Assembly: GCA_003278195.1 (NCBI GenBank)
Contig: QCGE01000001.1
Span: 62,001 to 126,000 of the forward strand
DNA from: Prochlorococcus sp. AG-363-P08
Lineage (GTDB): Bacteria > Cyanobacteriota > Cyanobacteriia > PCC-6307 > Cyanobiaceae
DNA: 64,000 nt
Reading direction: 5' to 3'
Below the pieces are notes generated by a model. That model saw only the letters and a list, made by a program, of their open reading frames with translations. It had not been told where the DNA came from and did not search any database. A program made the translations under genes and the position numbers. Shown in pieces: positions 42,355 to 52,875 of this stretch. Numbering within the stretch: the stretch's first letter is position 1; each line of letters opens with the position of its first letter.

Positions 42355-43560
42355 CCTGGCATGACCATCGAACCAAGTTCTCCAAAAGACCTTTCTAATC
42401 TTTTAGCAGAGCTACATGAAGAGACAAAACTTTGGCATCCATGTGGACTGAGTTCAAGAATCAACTGGGGACCTCCAATCGAAAAAAGATCAAAACCAAT
42501 CAGCACCAGGCGTCTTAATAAAGTAATTAATCACTCAGCTGAAGATTTAACTATCACTGTCCAAGCAGGTATTCCCTATGGTGAATTACAGGATTATTTA
42601 GCGGAACAAAATCAATGGCTTGCCATTGACTGGCCTTGGGGAACAAACCCACACAAGGATACTAAAAGTAGTGGCAGCATAGGTGGATTAATAGCACGCG
42701 GACTTTCTGGAAGTTTGCGATATAGACATTTAGGTGTTCGTGATCAGATAATCGGAATCGGCTTTCAACGTAGTGATGGGATAGAAGCAAATGCAGGAGG
42801 AAAAGTAGTAAAAAATGTAGCGGGATATGACATGATGCGACTACTTTGTGGCAGTTGGGGAAGTCTTGGAATAATCACAGAACTAACCCTTAGGACACAA
42901 CCAATAAAACCAGCTCATTCTCAAATTCATATCAACGGTCCGTTTCCTGAATTGGAAGAATTTAGATGTAAGGTAATACGTTCTACCTTCACCCCGGAAT
43001 ACTTTGACTGGGTGAAAAATGATCCTAATGAGTGGAAATTAGAAATAGGTTTGGCAAGTGTTTCTGATGAGGCCATTAAAGACCAAATAAAAGGACTTAA
43101 AAAGTTGATCAACTTACAGGGACTTGAATTAATTGAAGAAGAATGGGAAGGCCCTTTGCTCACACATCAATTCCCGAGAATGCACAATTCAGATGTTCCT
43201 TGGTTAATAAGACTATCTATCCCACCTGCAAATGCTAAAGATCTAATTTGTAGTAATGAGATAGCATCACTTAAAAAGTGGAACTGGCGGTTTTCAGCAG
43301 GAACTGGTATTGGAGAAGGGTGGGAAACAAGAATATTAGATATTGAAGGAATCTCTCAAAAGAATAAAGTAGATAGCCTGCGAAATTTTATCAAAAAAAT
43401 CAACGGAGAACTGATTATATTAATGCAGCCAAAGAACATTGAAATCCCTTTAAAATCATGGGAGGATGTTCCATCAAAAAGTCTAATTGAAGCATTGAAA
43501 TATAATTTTGATCCAAAGTCTCAAATCTCAATTGGACGCCTTCCAGGCGTGGCCTCATAA
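42355..43560 (+). CDS. glcE: Glycolate oxidase FAD-binding subunit
   Basis: FAD_binding_4 region: LTITVQAGIPYGELQDYLAEQNQWLAIDWPWGTNPHKDTKSSGSIGGLIARGLSGSLR; GGKVVKNVAGYDMMRLLCGSWGSLGIITELTLRT. Confidence 0.9.
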   Translation, partial: PGMTIEPSSPKDLSNLLAELHEETKLWHPCGLSSRINWGPPIEKRSKPISTRRLNKVINHSAEDLTITVQAGIPYGELQDYLAEQNQWLAIDWPWGTNPHKDTKSSGSIGGLIARGLSGSLRYRHLGVRDQIIGIGFQRSDGIEANAGGKVVKNVAGYDMMRLLCGSWGSLGIITELTLRTQPIKPAHSQIHINGPFPELEEFRCKVIRSTFTPEYFDWVKNDPNEWKLEIGLASVSDEAIKDQIKGLKKLINLQGLELIEEEWEGPLLTHQFPRMHNSDVPWLIRLSIPPANAKDLICSNEIASLKKWNWRFSAGTGIGEGWETRILDIEGISQKNKVDSLRNFIKKINGELIILMQPKNIEIPLKSWEDVPSKSLIEALKYNFDPKSQISIGRLPGVAS

Positions 43561-44418
43561 ATTTACGACAGAAAAATCACATGTAAAGTTGGTTGATTCT
43601 TCTGGGTCAAGAAACTGCAGACGATCATGAGTAACCAAAGAGTTCCTTGGGCTAGTCCAAGGTTCTAAGCAAACCATCTTTCTTGGTGGGTCTGTCCAGA
43701 TCACCGGCAAGTCAAGAGGGTATTGAAATTGCGCATCAATACGGATTCCTGCTAATAAATCGGTTAGGCAAACTTTTTCAGAGGGTCCTGAAAGAAAATC
43801 AACTCCTCTTTCAAGTCTTGAAAGTTGCTCATTTGTATTAGTCATAGACTTATCTAAATAATTTATACAAGTATCAGTTAATCCTTCTATTTTAGAATTT
43901 TCTAAATTAGTAATATTAAAATAAGGATGTATTCCAAAAGAAAAAGGCATTTTATATTTACTGCGATTTTTAATCTCAACTCTCATATAAATACCATTTT
44001 TCTTGAATTTAACTTCAATCAGAATAATAAAATAGTAAGGATATTGAACGAGTGTTTCCTGGTTTTCAGAAAGACTTAATACAATCGCTTGCTTGTTTTC
44101 GTTGTATAAAATTTCCCAAGAGTTATCCCTAGCAAATCCATGCTGAAGCATTTCAAACTTACCTAAAGGTGTCACATAAGAATCATTTGACAAATTTCCA
44201 CATATTGGAAACAAAATAGGAATACCTCCTCTAATACTTTTATTTTTTTCATTAAATCTCTCCATATCAAGGTAAAGGATTTCTCTATTATTGCAACGCC
44301 ATTCTGTAATTAAGCCACCACGCTCAGGCACTATTCTCAACCGATCACCATTAAACGTATTCATGAACTCCCAATGTTCATATGGATCATTCTTTTGGGT
44401 AAACTTCATGACCATCAA
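43555..44418 (-). CDS. Galactose mutarotase-like / aldose 1-epimerase family protein
   Basis: IRGGIPILFPICG, MPFSFGIHPYFNI, VCLEPWTSPRNSL motifs. Confidence 0.82.
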   Translation of the reverse strand: MMVMKFTQKNDPYEHWEFMNTFNGDRLRIVPERGGLITEWRCNNREILYLDMERFNEKNKSIRGGIPILFPICGNLSNDSYVTPLGKFEMLQHGFARDNSWEILYNENKQAIVLSLSENQETLVQYPYYFIILIEVKFKKNGIYMRVEIKNRSKYKMPFSFGIHPYFNITNLENSKIEGLTDTCINYLDKSMTNTNEQLSRLERGVDFLSGPSEKVCLTDLLAGIRIDAQFQYPLDLPVIWTDPPRKMVCLEPWTSPRNSLVTHDRLQFLDPEESTNFTCDFSVVNL

Positions 44419-44455
44419 TTCAATTGTAGAAATAATCTAAGAATCAGACTTATTG

Positions 44456-45406
44456 CTATCCTTTTAACCAAGAAAGCATTTCTGCATTGACACGCTCAGG
44501 TATTTCATCATGAGGACAATGACCAGCCTTCAAAAGTACCTCTTTAAATTCTAATGATGCCTGTCTAGCAAAAACTCGAAACTTATCTTGTTTCGCTTTT
44601 GCATTTCTGAGCCAAGGATCACTATCTCCCCAAAGCAAAAGTAATGGTGCTTGTAAATCATTAAATAATTCATCTATAGGCTTACCTTTTAAGCCACGTG
44701 CTTGAAAAACTTTACGAAACACCTGAAATGCACCAGGATCCAAAGAAGGCCTCCTAATAGACTCAATCAAATAATCATCTACATTTGTAGGATCTATATA
44801 TACCTGCTGAAGAGTACTTCGAATAACACGAGGTCTGCGAAGATTCTCAAATATCAATCTCTGCATAGCAGGATATATAAACCACTTAAATAAAATATCT
44901 CGTGAAATACCAGATCCAATAATTTTCCGCAACCTAGTGGAGAAATTCTTTGGCTGGGAAACATACTTTTCATCACTAAAATAACCAGCTGCATTAAGCA
45001 AAACAACGCCCGCAGATTCTTCTTCTAAAGCAGCACCTGCAGCAAGTGCTGCATAACCTCCAAGAGAATTCCCCACAATTACCGTGGGTCTTCGAATTCT
45101 CTCTTTTACATATGCAACTACTTGTTCCTTCCAAAGCTCGCCGCCGTACTCCAATTCAGGAGGCTTAGCACTCCGTCCAAAGCCAAGTAAATCAATTGCA
45201 TGTACTTCATAAGATTCTGAAAGTACAGGAATGTTGTATCTCCAATGATCTGTTGAAGCACCAAAACCATGCACAAGTAATAATGCAGGCCTCTTTCTCT
45301 TATTAAACAAACCGAAGGCACTCTCCTCAGGAGAACTACTCACCGAGAAAACATCATGTCCTAAATAACTCCAAGGTTGATTTGGTGTCGCAGTTATAGA
45401 AGTCAT
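44456..45406 (-). CDS. Alpha/beta hydrolase fold protein
   Basis: ALLLVHGFGASTDHWRYNIPVL, VIVGNSLGGYAALAAG, PLLLLWGDSDPW, AGHCPHDEIPE. Confidence 0.88.
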   Translation of the reverse strand: MTSITATPNQPWSYLGHDVFSVSSSPEESAFGLFNKRKRPALLLVHGFGASTDHWRYNIPVLSESYEVHAIDLLGFGRSAKPPELEYGGELWKEQVVAYVKERIRRPTVIVGNSLGGYAALAAGAALEEESAGVVLLNAAGYFSDEKYVSQPKNFSTRLRKIIGSGISRDILFKWFIYPAMQRLIFENLRRPRVIRSTLQQVYIDPTNVDDYLIESIRRPSLDPGAFQVFRKVFQARGLKGKPIDELFNDLQAPLLLLWGDSDPWLRNAKAKQDKFRVFARQASLEFKEVLLKAGHCPHDEIPERVNAEMLSWLKG

Positions 45407-45542
45407 AGAATCAATGAAATCACTTGCCAAGTAAGAGAATGGTAGGGAAGTAAATATAAACTCATAAGAGAATTATCCATGCAGAGATAATTCTACTAAG
45501 ATCTCATATTTAGCTTTGGGATCTGTACTGTGATTTAAAAGT

Positions 45543-46916
45543 CTATAAAAGTCCCACTGGATTTGCGGCTATCTCATCTGGAATTTCATTACCTCCACCA
45601 GGAGTTTTATCTTTAAGAACAATTCTTAGTAGAACAGGCGCCAGAAAAGTCGTGCCAATAACCATCAACAAGACCGCAGCTTCCAAAGAAGGGGTTAATA
45701 ATCCTGCACTTGTTCCTAGGCCAAGAAAGATCAAGCCGACTTCTCCTCTAGGCATCATTCCCAATCCAACCACTAAACGATCTGTCGGTTTATCAATAAG
45801 AAATGACCAACCTGCTGCGATTTTTCCCACAATTGCAACAATCAACATAAATCCAGCAACCACTAACGCAGAACGACTAGCGGGATCAAGAGGGTTGATA
45901 ACAGAAAGATCCATCCCAGCTCCAACTAAAACAAAGAAAATGGTTGCGAAAAGAGACACTAGAGGAAGAACTGACTGTTGAATCGCATGATTATTTTTAG
46001 AACTACTCAGTATCAAACCGGCGGCAAAGGCGCCTAATGCCGCCTCCAAGCCAATAGCAGTTGCAACAAAGCAACTCAAAACAAGAATTACAAAAGACGC
46101 AACTACAACTGCCCCAGGCGCTTTTAATCGGTCAAGCACCCAATCAAATGCTGGGGCAGCCGTTCTACTAAGAACAATCGCTCCAATTACAAATAATGTT
46201 GCTGCAAAAACAAGCTTGACAATCGGGGCAATTTGTAATGATCCTCCACTCGCAAGAGCAACTACCACAGCAAGAATGACTATTCCTAAAATGTCATCAA
46301 GAACAGCTGCACCAATCACTATTTGTCCTTCACGAGTTTTGAGATATCCAAGTTCGCCAAAAACACTCGCTGTAATTCCTATGCTTGTTGCTGTCATAGA
46401 AGCCCCTGCAAATACAGCAGGGATTAAATCAACCTGAAAAATAAACATCAAACCCAATGTTCCAAAGGCAAAAGGCAGAATCACTCCTGCCATAGCAACG
46501 GTAAATGCTTGAACTCCCACTGCTACTAGTTCTTCTAATTCACTTTCAAGGCCTGTGAGAAAAAGCAATGCATATAAACCAAGTGTGGCAACAGCTTGTA
46601 GAGACGGAAAACTCTCAAAGTAAAGATCAGGCACCGCCTCAGGTGGCACTGAAGCCAACGTGCTTATGAACTGAACAAATCCCTCATTCAATTGAGCATT
46701 AGTAGAAGGAGGCATCAACAAATGAAACCCTGATGCCCCAATAACAACACCCGCAAGTAATTCGCCAACGATAGTTGGCAAACTCAATCTCACCAAAACT
46801 TCCGCCAAAGTTCTTGCTGCCAAGAAAATAAGCAAAAAATTAATGACTCCTATTAAGGTTTCAGCGACCTCAACGTCATGGGTGCTAAGCACTGAGAGCA
46901 CTTGAGGCAAAAACAT
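45543..46916 (-). CDS. CPA2-family Na+/H+ antiporter (NapA-like)
   Basis: Multi-TM; LPTIVGELLAGVVIGASG, GASMTATSIGITASVFGELG, AAVLDDILGIVILAVV, MMPRGEVGLIFLG. Confidence 0.9.
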   Translation of the reverse strand: MFLPQVLSVLSTHDVEVAETLIGVINFLLIFLAARTLAEVLVRLSLPTIVGELLAGVVIGASGFHLLMPPSTNAQLNEGFVQFISTLASVPPEAVPDLYFESFPSLQAVATLGLYALLFLTGLESELEELVAVGVQAFTVAMAGVILPFAFGTLGLMFIFQVDLIPAVFAGASMTATSIGITASVFGELGYLKTREGQIVIGAAVLDDILGIVILAVVVALASGGSLQIAPIVKLVFAATLFVIGAIVLSRTAAPAFDWVLDRLKAPGAVVVASFVILVLSCFVATAIGLEAALGAFAAGLILSSSKNNHAIQQSVLPLVSLFATIFFVLVGAGMDLSVINPLDPASRSALVVAGFMLIVAIVGKIAAGWSFLIDKPTDRLVVGLGMMPRGEVGLIFLGLGTSAGLLTPSLEAAVLLMVIGTTFLAPVLLRIVLKDKTPGGGNEIPDEIAANPVGLL

Positions 46917-47204
46917 AAGACCGATTTAGTTCACCAGAAGGAAAACATAAAGGACCGTGCTCCCAATAAATGCTCATAGCGCAATGTTCTGAAAACCAAA
47001 ATCTCAAAGTGTGGATCTGAGGTCACTAGATGTATGACCGTCAAAGTAGAGCTAGCGTCTTTCAAAACATTTTTACAACTATTGATTTCCGGGAATTAGC
47101 CCAAGGACATAAGTCCTATCCATCTTCCCTGAAAGAGAACACCCTTGCCTTCTTAAAGCAGAAAGATCACTAATCCTGCACTTCAACTTTTGTCGAAAAC
47201 CTTC

Positions 47205-49727
47205 ATGAGCGAGTCCAAGCCCCTTGACCTGCGTCTTCCAACTCCAGGTTGCTATGCAGACCCAGAACGCGCAGGCATTGATGTAGATGCCGTCTTTGAT
47301 GGCATGACTGAACATCTCTTCTTTACTCTTGGAAAACTTGCTCCAACCGCTAGCCTCCACGACCTCTATATGGCATTGAGCTATGCCGTAAGAGATCGCT
47401 TAATGACCAGATATCTCGCAAGTCTTGAATCTATTCGCGCTAAACCTCATAAAACAGTTTCATATCTCTCTGCTGAATTTCTTATTGGTCCCCAACTAAA
47501 CAACAACCTTTTAAATCTGGGTATCCAAAAAGAAGCTGAAGCAGCTCTTCGCAGGTTTGGTATTGAATCCCTTAGTCATATTTTAGAAGTAGAAGAAGAG
47601 CCAGGTCTAGGAAATGGTGGCTTAGGGCGATTAGCAGCCTGCTACATGGAGTCACTTGCAACACTCCAAGTACCAGCAATTGGTTATGGAATTCGATATG
47701 AGTTTGGCATCTTTAATCAAGTAATTCGTGATGGCTGGCAAGTAGAAGTTACTGATAAATGGCTAAAAGGTGGATGGCCTTGGGAATTACCCCAACCAGA
47801 TGAAGCATGCTTAGTTGGTTTTGGAGGACATACTGAAAACTACATCGATGAAAAAGGAAGCTATCGCTCTCGATGGATTCCATCAGAGCATGCGATTGGT
47901 GTGCCACATGATGTCCCAATACTGGGATATCGAGTTAATAGCTGCAACCGACTAAGACTATGGAGAGCAGATGCAACTGAAAGTTTTGATTTCTATGCGT
48001 TTAATATCGGAGATTATTATGGAGCAGTCGAAGAAAAAGTTGGTTCAGAAACTCTTTCAAAAGTACTGTATCCAAATGATGGAACTGATGAAGGCAGAAG
48101 ACTAAGACTAAAGCAACAACATTTCTTTGTTAGTTGCTCTCTTCAAGACATGCTAAAAAGCCTAGAAAAAAGATCTATCCCCTTAGAAGAGTTTTCAAAT
48201 CACTGGACAGTTCAGCTCAATGACACTCATCCTGCAATTGCTGTCGCTGAATTAATGAGGCTATTAATTGACAACTACCACTTTGACTGGGATAAAGCAT
48301 GGGAAATAACCTCAAAATCAGTTTCATATACAAATCACACACTTCTACCAGAGGCCCTAGAGAAATGGGATCTGGACCTTTTCAGAAGTTTGCTACCTAG
48401 ACATCTAGAACTGATTTACGAAATCAATCAAAGATTTCTTCAAAAAGTCCGCTTAAGGTATCCAGGAAATGATTCGATTCTTAGGCAATTATCAATCATT
48501 GACGAAGATGGTGGCAAGGCAATTCGTATGGCTCACTTAGCAACAATAGGTGCCAAAAATGTAAATGGTGTAGCAGCTCTTCATTCAAATCTGATCAAAC
48601 GGCAGCTCCTGCCAGAATTCGCTAAATTATGGCCTGAAAAATTTACTAATGTCACAAATGGTGTTACTCCACGTCGTTGGGTTGCACTCTCAAATCCAGC
48701 ACTTTCCTCACTTTTAGATAAAGAGCTAGGCCCAGAATGGATTACAAACATGGAATTACTAAATGATCTTGAGAAAAAGAAAAATGACATTTCATTCCTT
48801 GAGAAATTTGGTGAAACAAAATTAATAGGAAAAAGGAAGTTAGCTGGATATATACACAGACAAACAGGAGTTTTAGTAGACCCTTCTAGTATGTTTGATG
48901 TACAAGTTAAAAGAATTCACCAATACAAAAGACAACACCTAAATGCTCTTCAAATTATTGCCCAATATCTACGTATTAAGAATGGCAAGTCCAGAGGGAT
49001 GGCTCCAAGGACAGTAATTTTTGGAGGTAAAGCTGCTCCTGGCTATTACATGGCAAAACTAATAATCAGGTTTATCAATGGTATTGCTGAAACCATCAAT
49101 GCTGATCCAGATATGGATGGACTTCTCCGAGTAATATTTCTTCCTGATTACAATGTAAAACTTGGAGAACAAGTTTATCCGGCATCCGATCTATCCGAAC
49201 AAATTTCCACCGCAGGTAAAGAAGCATCTGGCACTGGAAATATGAAATTTGCTATGAATGGAGCACTTACAATTGGTACTCTTGATGGTGCAAATATTGA
49301 GATACGTGATTTAGTTGGAGCAGAAAATTTCTTCTTATTTGGTAAAACCGAATCTGAAATAATGGAGCTGCGGAATGGAGGATATGAGCCACAACAGTAT
49401 ATTAATTCTTTACCAGAGCTTGCTGAAGCACTCAAACTGATTGAGGTGGGACATTTCAGCAATGGAGATGCAGATCTTTTCCGACCAATACTCGACAACC
49501 TTAAAGGAACAGATCCCTTCTTCGTTATGGCAGATTTTGAAGATTATTTAAGAGCACAAGATAGTGTAAGTAGGGCTTGGACCGACCGCGAAGAATGGAA
49601 CCGGATGTCCCTGCTCAATACAGCAAGATCAGGCTTCTTTTCTTCAGATAGATCCATTCGAGAATATTGCAAAAGAATATGGAAAGTTGACCCTCTTCCT
49701 GTAGAAATAACTTGTGATGTGCGCTAA
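47205..49727 (+). CDS. glgP: Glycogen/starch/alpha-glucan phosphorylase
   Basis: YLSAEFLIGPQLNNNLLNLG, EEPGLGNGGLGRLAAC, TNGVTPRRW, KRIHQYKRQHLNAL, EASGTGNMKFAMNGALTIGTLDGANIEI. Confidence 0.97.
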   Translation: MSESKPLDLRLPTPGCYADPERAGIDVDAVFDGMTEHLFFTLGKLAPTASLHDLYMALSYAVRDRLMTRYLASLESIRAKPHKTVSYLSAEFLIGPQLNNNLLNLGIQKEAEAALRRFGIESLSHILEVEEEPGLGNGGLGRLAACYMESLATLQVPAIGYGIRYEFGIFNQVIRDGWQVEVTDKWLKGGWPWELPQPDEACLVGFGGHTENYIDEKGSYRSRWIPSEHAIGVPHDVPILGYRVNSCNRLRLWRADATESFDFYAFNIGDYYGAVEEKVGSETLSKVLYPNDGTDEGRRLRLKQQHFFVSCSLQDMLKSLEKRSIPLEEFSNHWTVQLNDTHPAIAVAELMRLLIDNYHFDWDKAWEITSKSVSYTNHTLLPEALEKWDLDLFRSLLPRHLELIYEINQRFLQKVRLRYPGNDSILRQLSIIDEDGGKAIRMAHLATIGAKNVNGVAALHSNLIKRQLLPEFAKLWPEKFTNVTNGVTPRRWVALSNPALSSLLDKELGPEWITNMELLNDLEKKKNDISFLEKFGETKLIGKRKLAGYIHRQTGVLVDPSSMFDVQVKRIHQYKRQHLNALQIIAQYLRIKNGKSRGMAPRTVIFGGKAAPGYYMAKLIIRFINGIAETINADPDMDGLLRVIFLPDYNVKLGEQVYPASDLSEQISTAGKEASGTGNMKFAMNGALTIGTLDGANIEIRDLVGAENFFLFGKTESEIMELRNGGYEPQQYINSLPELAEALKLIEVGHFSNGDADLFRPILDNLKGTDPFFVMADFEDYLRAQDSVSRAWTDREEWNRMSLLNTARSGFFSSDRSIREYCKRIWKVDPLPVEITCDVR

Positions 49728-49751
49728 TTAAGAGGTAAAAAAAGTTTTATT

Positions 49752-50219
49752 TTATTGATTTCTATCAGGTAAATCAGGAGTTTGGTGCAGCAGTCGATTT
49801 AAACGTAACCTATCCAAATTCAAAGGATCAGGAGCTAGTTCACCAGCTAATTCACGAAATTTTTGCTCTACTGACTCAGGCATCTTCACATCAAATATTC
49901 TCTCCATTAGCACTTCTATTGAGAACAAATGAGCATTAATGTTTTCTAAATCAGCTATAGCTTGCTGAAGAGTATCCGGAACTTCTTCGGAGATAGAAGT
50001 TTGATCAGAACAAGCTTCGTTTGAAGGTTCAGAGTTATGCCTAGAAGCATCCTGCTTCTGTAGATCCTCTAGAACTCTTCCCGCAAGAGTTCTAAATGAC
50101 TGCAATGCAGCCCAATTAAGTTCTTGCTGATGACGCAAAGTAGGAAATTCACGAATCAAACGATCGTGCTCCCTATAAAACCTTTGACAGTCATTACATT
50201 GACAGGGCTCTTCAGGCAC
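49752..50219 (-). CDS. Conserved hypothetical protein with N-terminal CxCxxC
   Basis: 155 aa, MPEEPCQCNDCQRFYREHDRLIREFP... Confidence 0.55.
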   Translation of the reverse strand: MPEEPCQCNDCQRFYREHDRLIREFPTLRHQQELNWAALQSFRTLAGRVLEDLQKQDASRHNSEPSNEACSDQTSISEEVPDTLQQAIADLENINAHLFSIEVLMERIFDVKMPESVEQKFRELAGELAPDPLNLDRLRLNRLLHQTPDLPDRNQ

Positions 50220-50255
50220 AGGAGTCCCTACAGCTAACTCCTATCATGCCATCCG

Positions 50256-50585
50256 CTATGCCGCGATGGATGAATCACCAGACTGTTCATCCTCTCCACC
50301 TTCTGTTTCAAGGCAATCAGGCAAAGGAATTTCAATAGTCGTTACAACTTGAATGACATCACGAAGTCGCATTGAGTCAGCAAACCAACCCATAGCTTGT
50401 TCCGTGTCACCGCGCCGCTCGGCATCAGTGGCCTGATCCTCATGAGCCTCTGCTAGAAGGGCTAACCAACAAAGACATCTAGCCTGGACAACAGACAAGT
50501 CCAAGTCAGTAGGTTGAGAATTAGCAATGTTCTCGCTTTCCTGTTGGACAAGGAGCCGTAGTCGTAAATCGTGAAGCTGTGTCAT
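50256..50585 (-). CDS. Conserved hypothetical protein
   Basis: 109 aa ORF with charged helical character. Confidence 0.5.
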   Translation of the reverse strand: MTQLHDLRLRLLVQQESENIANSQPTDLDLSVVQARCLCWLALLAEAHEDQATDAERRGDTEQAMGWFADSMRLRDVIQVVTTIEIPLPDCLETEGGEDEQSGDSSIAA

Positions 50586-50684
50586 AGAGACTGTTTCACC
50601 GACCTAACGCTAGCGGCAGTGTAAAGATTGCCCAGCCCCCCACATTTAGTACCGACCACTACTAAGGAGAAAATCCAATATTCA

Positions 50685-50758
<74 letters not shown>

Positions 50759-50796
50759 ATTGAAAGAAATCAACCTCAAAGGGCATTATGGACGTT

Positions 50797-51180
50797 GAAA
50801 GCAGGAGAGGTGATCGCAATCAAATATTGCTGCTTCTTAACAGCAATATTTGATTGAGGAAAGTCCGGGCTCCCCGATGGCCAAGCTTGCTGGGTAACGC
50901 CCAGTGCGGGTGACCGTGAGGATAGTGCCACAGAAACACACCGCCGATGGCCTTAAAGGCACAGGCAAGGGTGCAAAGGTGCGGTAAGAGCGCACCAGCA
51001 GTATCGAGAGGTGCTGGCTCGGTAAACCCCGGCTGGGAGCAAGGCAAAGGAACGTAGGCTGGCCATCTACCTCGTTCCAAACAATGAGCCGCTAGAGGTT
51101 CTCGGCAACGAAAATCCCAGATAGATGATCACCCACCCCTAAAGGTGGTGAACAGAACCCGGCTTATGACCTGCTTTCAC
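50797..51180 (+). ncRNA. rnpB: RNase P RNA (bacterial type A)
   Basis: GAGGAAAGTCCGGGCTCC, AGTGCGGGTGACC, CACAGAAACA, GGTAAACCCCGGCTGGGAGCAAGG, AGAACCCGGCTTATGACCTGCTTTC; terminal gaaagcagg/cctgctttc pairing. Confidence 0.96.
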
Positions 51181-51211
51181 CAAACTCAAAAAAATCAATA
51201 ATTTAGATAGA

Positions 51212-52024
51212 TTGCCTACAAATTCAACACATAACACTCAAGACATCATGCAAGATATAGGCAACAAAAATTTATCTGCCAAGCGATTTAAACAACTAAA
51301 AGAACTACTAGTCAAATTAAAAGCTGATAAGCCTTCAAGTAATAAATCTGAGAATCTAAAAACTCAAGATATCTCTATTATTGATGAAGCTCTTACCCAC
51401 ACATCAGCAAATCTCACACAAAACCATGAGAGACTAGAGTTTCTAGGCGATGCAGTACTTCGCCTGGTTGCATCTGAATTTATTGACCGTCACTATCCAA
51501 GCATGAAAGTTGGGGAAAGGTCTGCCCTTAGAGCACATCTCGTAAGTGACAAATGGTTAACAACAATAGGAGAAAAAATTAAAGTAGAAAAAATATTAAT
51601 AGTAGGCAAAAATGCAATTGGTGACAGGCATGGAGCTGCAACATTAAAAGCTGAAGCGACGGAGGCATTGATTGGAGCAATATATGAATATTGGAATGAT
51701 CTAGAGCCAATCCACACTTGGTTAACACCTGAATGGATAAAAGAAAGCAAATCTTTCTTGTCTAACCCTGAACAATACAATTACAAATCTGCACTACAAG
51801 AGTATTGCCAGGGACAATCTATGGACATACCTAAATATAAAAGTGAGGAGAAAAATTTTGAGCATGGCAATGCTCATCGATTCTTTTGTAGAGTTTATCT
51901 TATGCACACATTATATGGAGAAGGTTGGGGAGCATCTAGGCGCGAGTCAGAACAAAATGCTGCTCAAAAAGCCTTTAAAAAATTAAAAGAAAAATCTGTT
52001 CATAATGAATCTAAAAAATATTAA
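51212..52024 (+). CDS. rnc: Ribonuclease III (TTG start as listed, or ATG at 51248)
   Basis: NHERLEFLGDAVLRLVASEF signature; C-terminal dsRBD YKSALQEYCQGQ...GASRRESEQNAAQKAFKKL. Confidence 0.92.
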   Translation: MPTNSTHNTQDIMQDIGNKNLSAKRFKQLKELLVKLKADKPSSNKSENLKTQDISIIDEALTHTSANLTQNHERLEFLGDAVLRLVASEFIDRHYPSMKVGERSALRAHLVSDKWLTTIGEKIKVEKILIVGKNAIGDRHGAATLKAEATEALIGAIYEYWNDLEPIHTWLTPEWIKESKSFLSNPEQYNYKSALQEYCQGQSMDIPKYKSEEKNFEHGNAHRFFCRVYLMHTLYGEGWGASRRESEQNAAQKAFKKLKEKSVHNESKKY

Positions 52025-52042
52025 ATATTCAGTTTTTGGCTT

Positions 52043-52228
52043 TCAGGCAACTTCTAAATCCTCAAGAGGAATTGTAACTAATTTATCCCAATTTCCACCC
52101 TCAAAAAGTACTGCTGCCCTCTCATCACTAATCCTTTGGACAAACCCCTTATAACCGTTATATATAGAGGTCAGGTCATTCACCACAACCGTTGCACCAG
52201 GCAAGATTGGAGAGGTGGTATTTCCCAT
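52043..52228 (-). CDS. Small CRR42-like (NDH assembly family) protein
   Basis: 61 aa: ILPGATVVVNDLTSIYNGYKGFVQRISDERAAVLFEGGNWDKLVTIPLEDLEVA. Confidence 0.6.
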   Translation of the reverse strand: MGNTTSPILPGATVVVNDLTSIYNGYKGFVQRISDERAAVLFEGGNWDKLVTIPLEDLEVA

Positions 52229-52281
52229 GAAATCAATTTCAAAGCTTCGTTAATGCATTATCCACTGAATTGGAAAGAAAA

Positions 52282-52812
52282 ATGACTGAATCTCAAGACT
52301 GGCTAACAGTTGGAAAAATTGTTGCTGCACAAGGCTTAAAAGGGGAACTACGAGTAAACCCAAGCAGCGATTTCCCAGAAAGATTTACCGAGCCTGGACT
52401 TCGTTGGATAAAAAAAGGTAAAGAGACTATTAAAAAAATTCAATTAATTTCCGGCCGGCATATACCAGGAAAATCTCTTTTTGTAATTAAATTGGAAGGA
52501 ATTAATAATCGTAACGCTGCTGAATCTCTAATTGGCAACGAGCTTTTAGTCCCTTCAAGTAGTCGTCCAGAACTGCCTGAAAATGAATTTCATCTATTGG
52601 ATTTAATAGGTCTTCAAGTACGTCTAGAGCCGCTTGAGTACCCAGTCGGAGAAGTAATAGGTCTTGAAAGTGCAGGCAATGACCTTTTAGAAATTCAATT
52701 AAAAGAAGGTAAAAAAGTGTTGGTCCCCTTTGTTGAAGAAATAGTGCCAAAAGTGAAGATCAATGAAGGTTGGCTAGAGATAACCCCCCCTCCAGGCTTA
52801 CTTGATCTTTAA
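52282..52812 (+). CDS. rimM: 16S rRNA processing protein RimM
   Basis: [32 protein letters not shown]-barrel [37 protein letters not shown]. Confidence 0.93.
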   Translation: MTESQDWLTVGKIVAAQGLKGELRVNPSSDFPERFTEPGLRWIKKGKETIKKIQLISGRHIPGKSLFVIKLEGINNRNAAESLIGNELLVPSSSRPELPENEFHLLDLIGLQVRLEPLEYPVGEVIGLESAGNDLLEIQLKEGKKVLVPFVEEIVPKVKINEGWLEITPPPGLLDL

Positions 52813-52875
52813 AGACATCGACAAATACAAGTCCTTTGCGCGATTCTTAAGGAACAAATCACTTCAAATAAAGTA

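Noticed and set aside
45652-46437. Plus-strand ORFs of 109 and 73 aa opposite the antiporter
   Set aside because: Low-complexity Pro/Thr/Ile-rich translations antisense to a conserved membrane protein; spurious
49175-49498. 107-aa ORF antisense to glgP
   Set aside because: Antisense to highly conserved phosphorylase C-terminus; Ser-rich spurious translation
50820-51080. 86-aa minus-strand ORF
   Set aside because: Lies entirely inside RNase P RNA; Pro/Cys-rich artefactual translation
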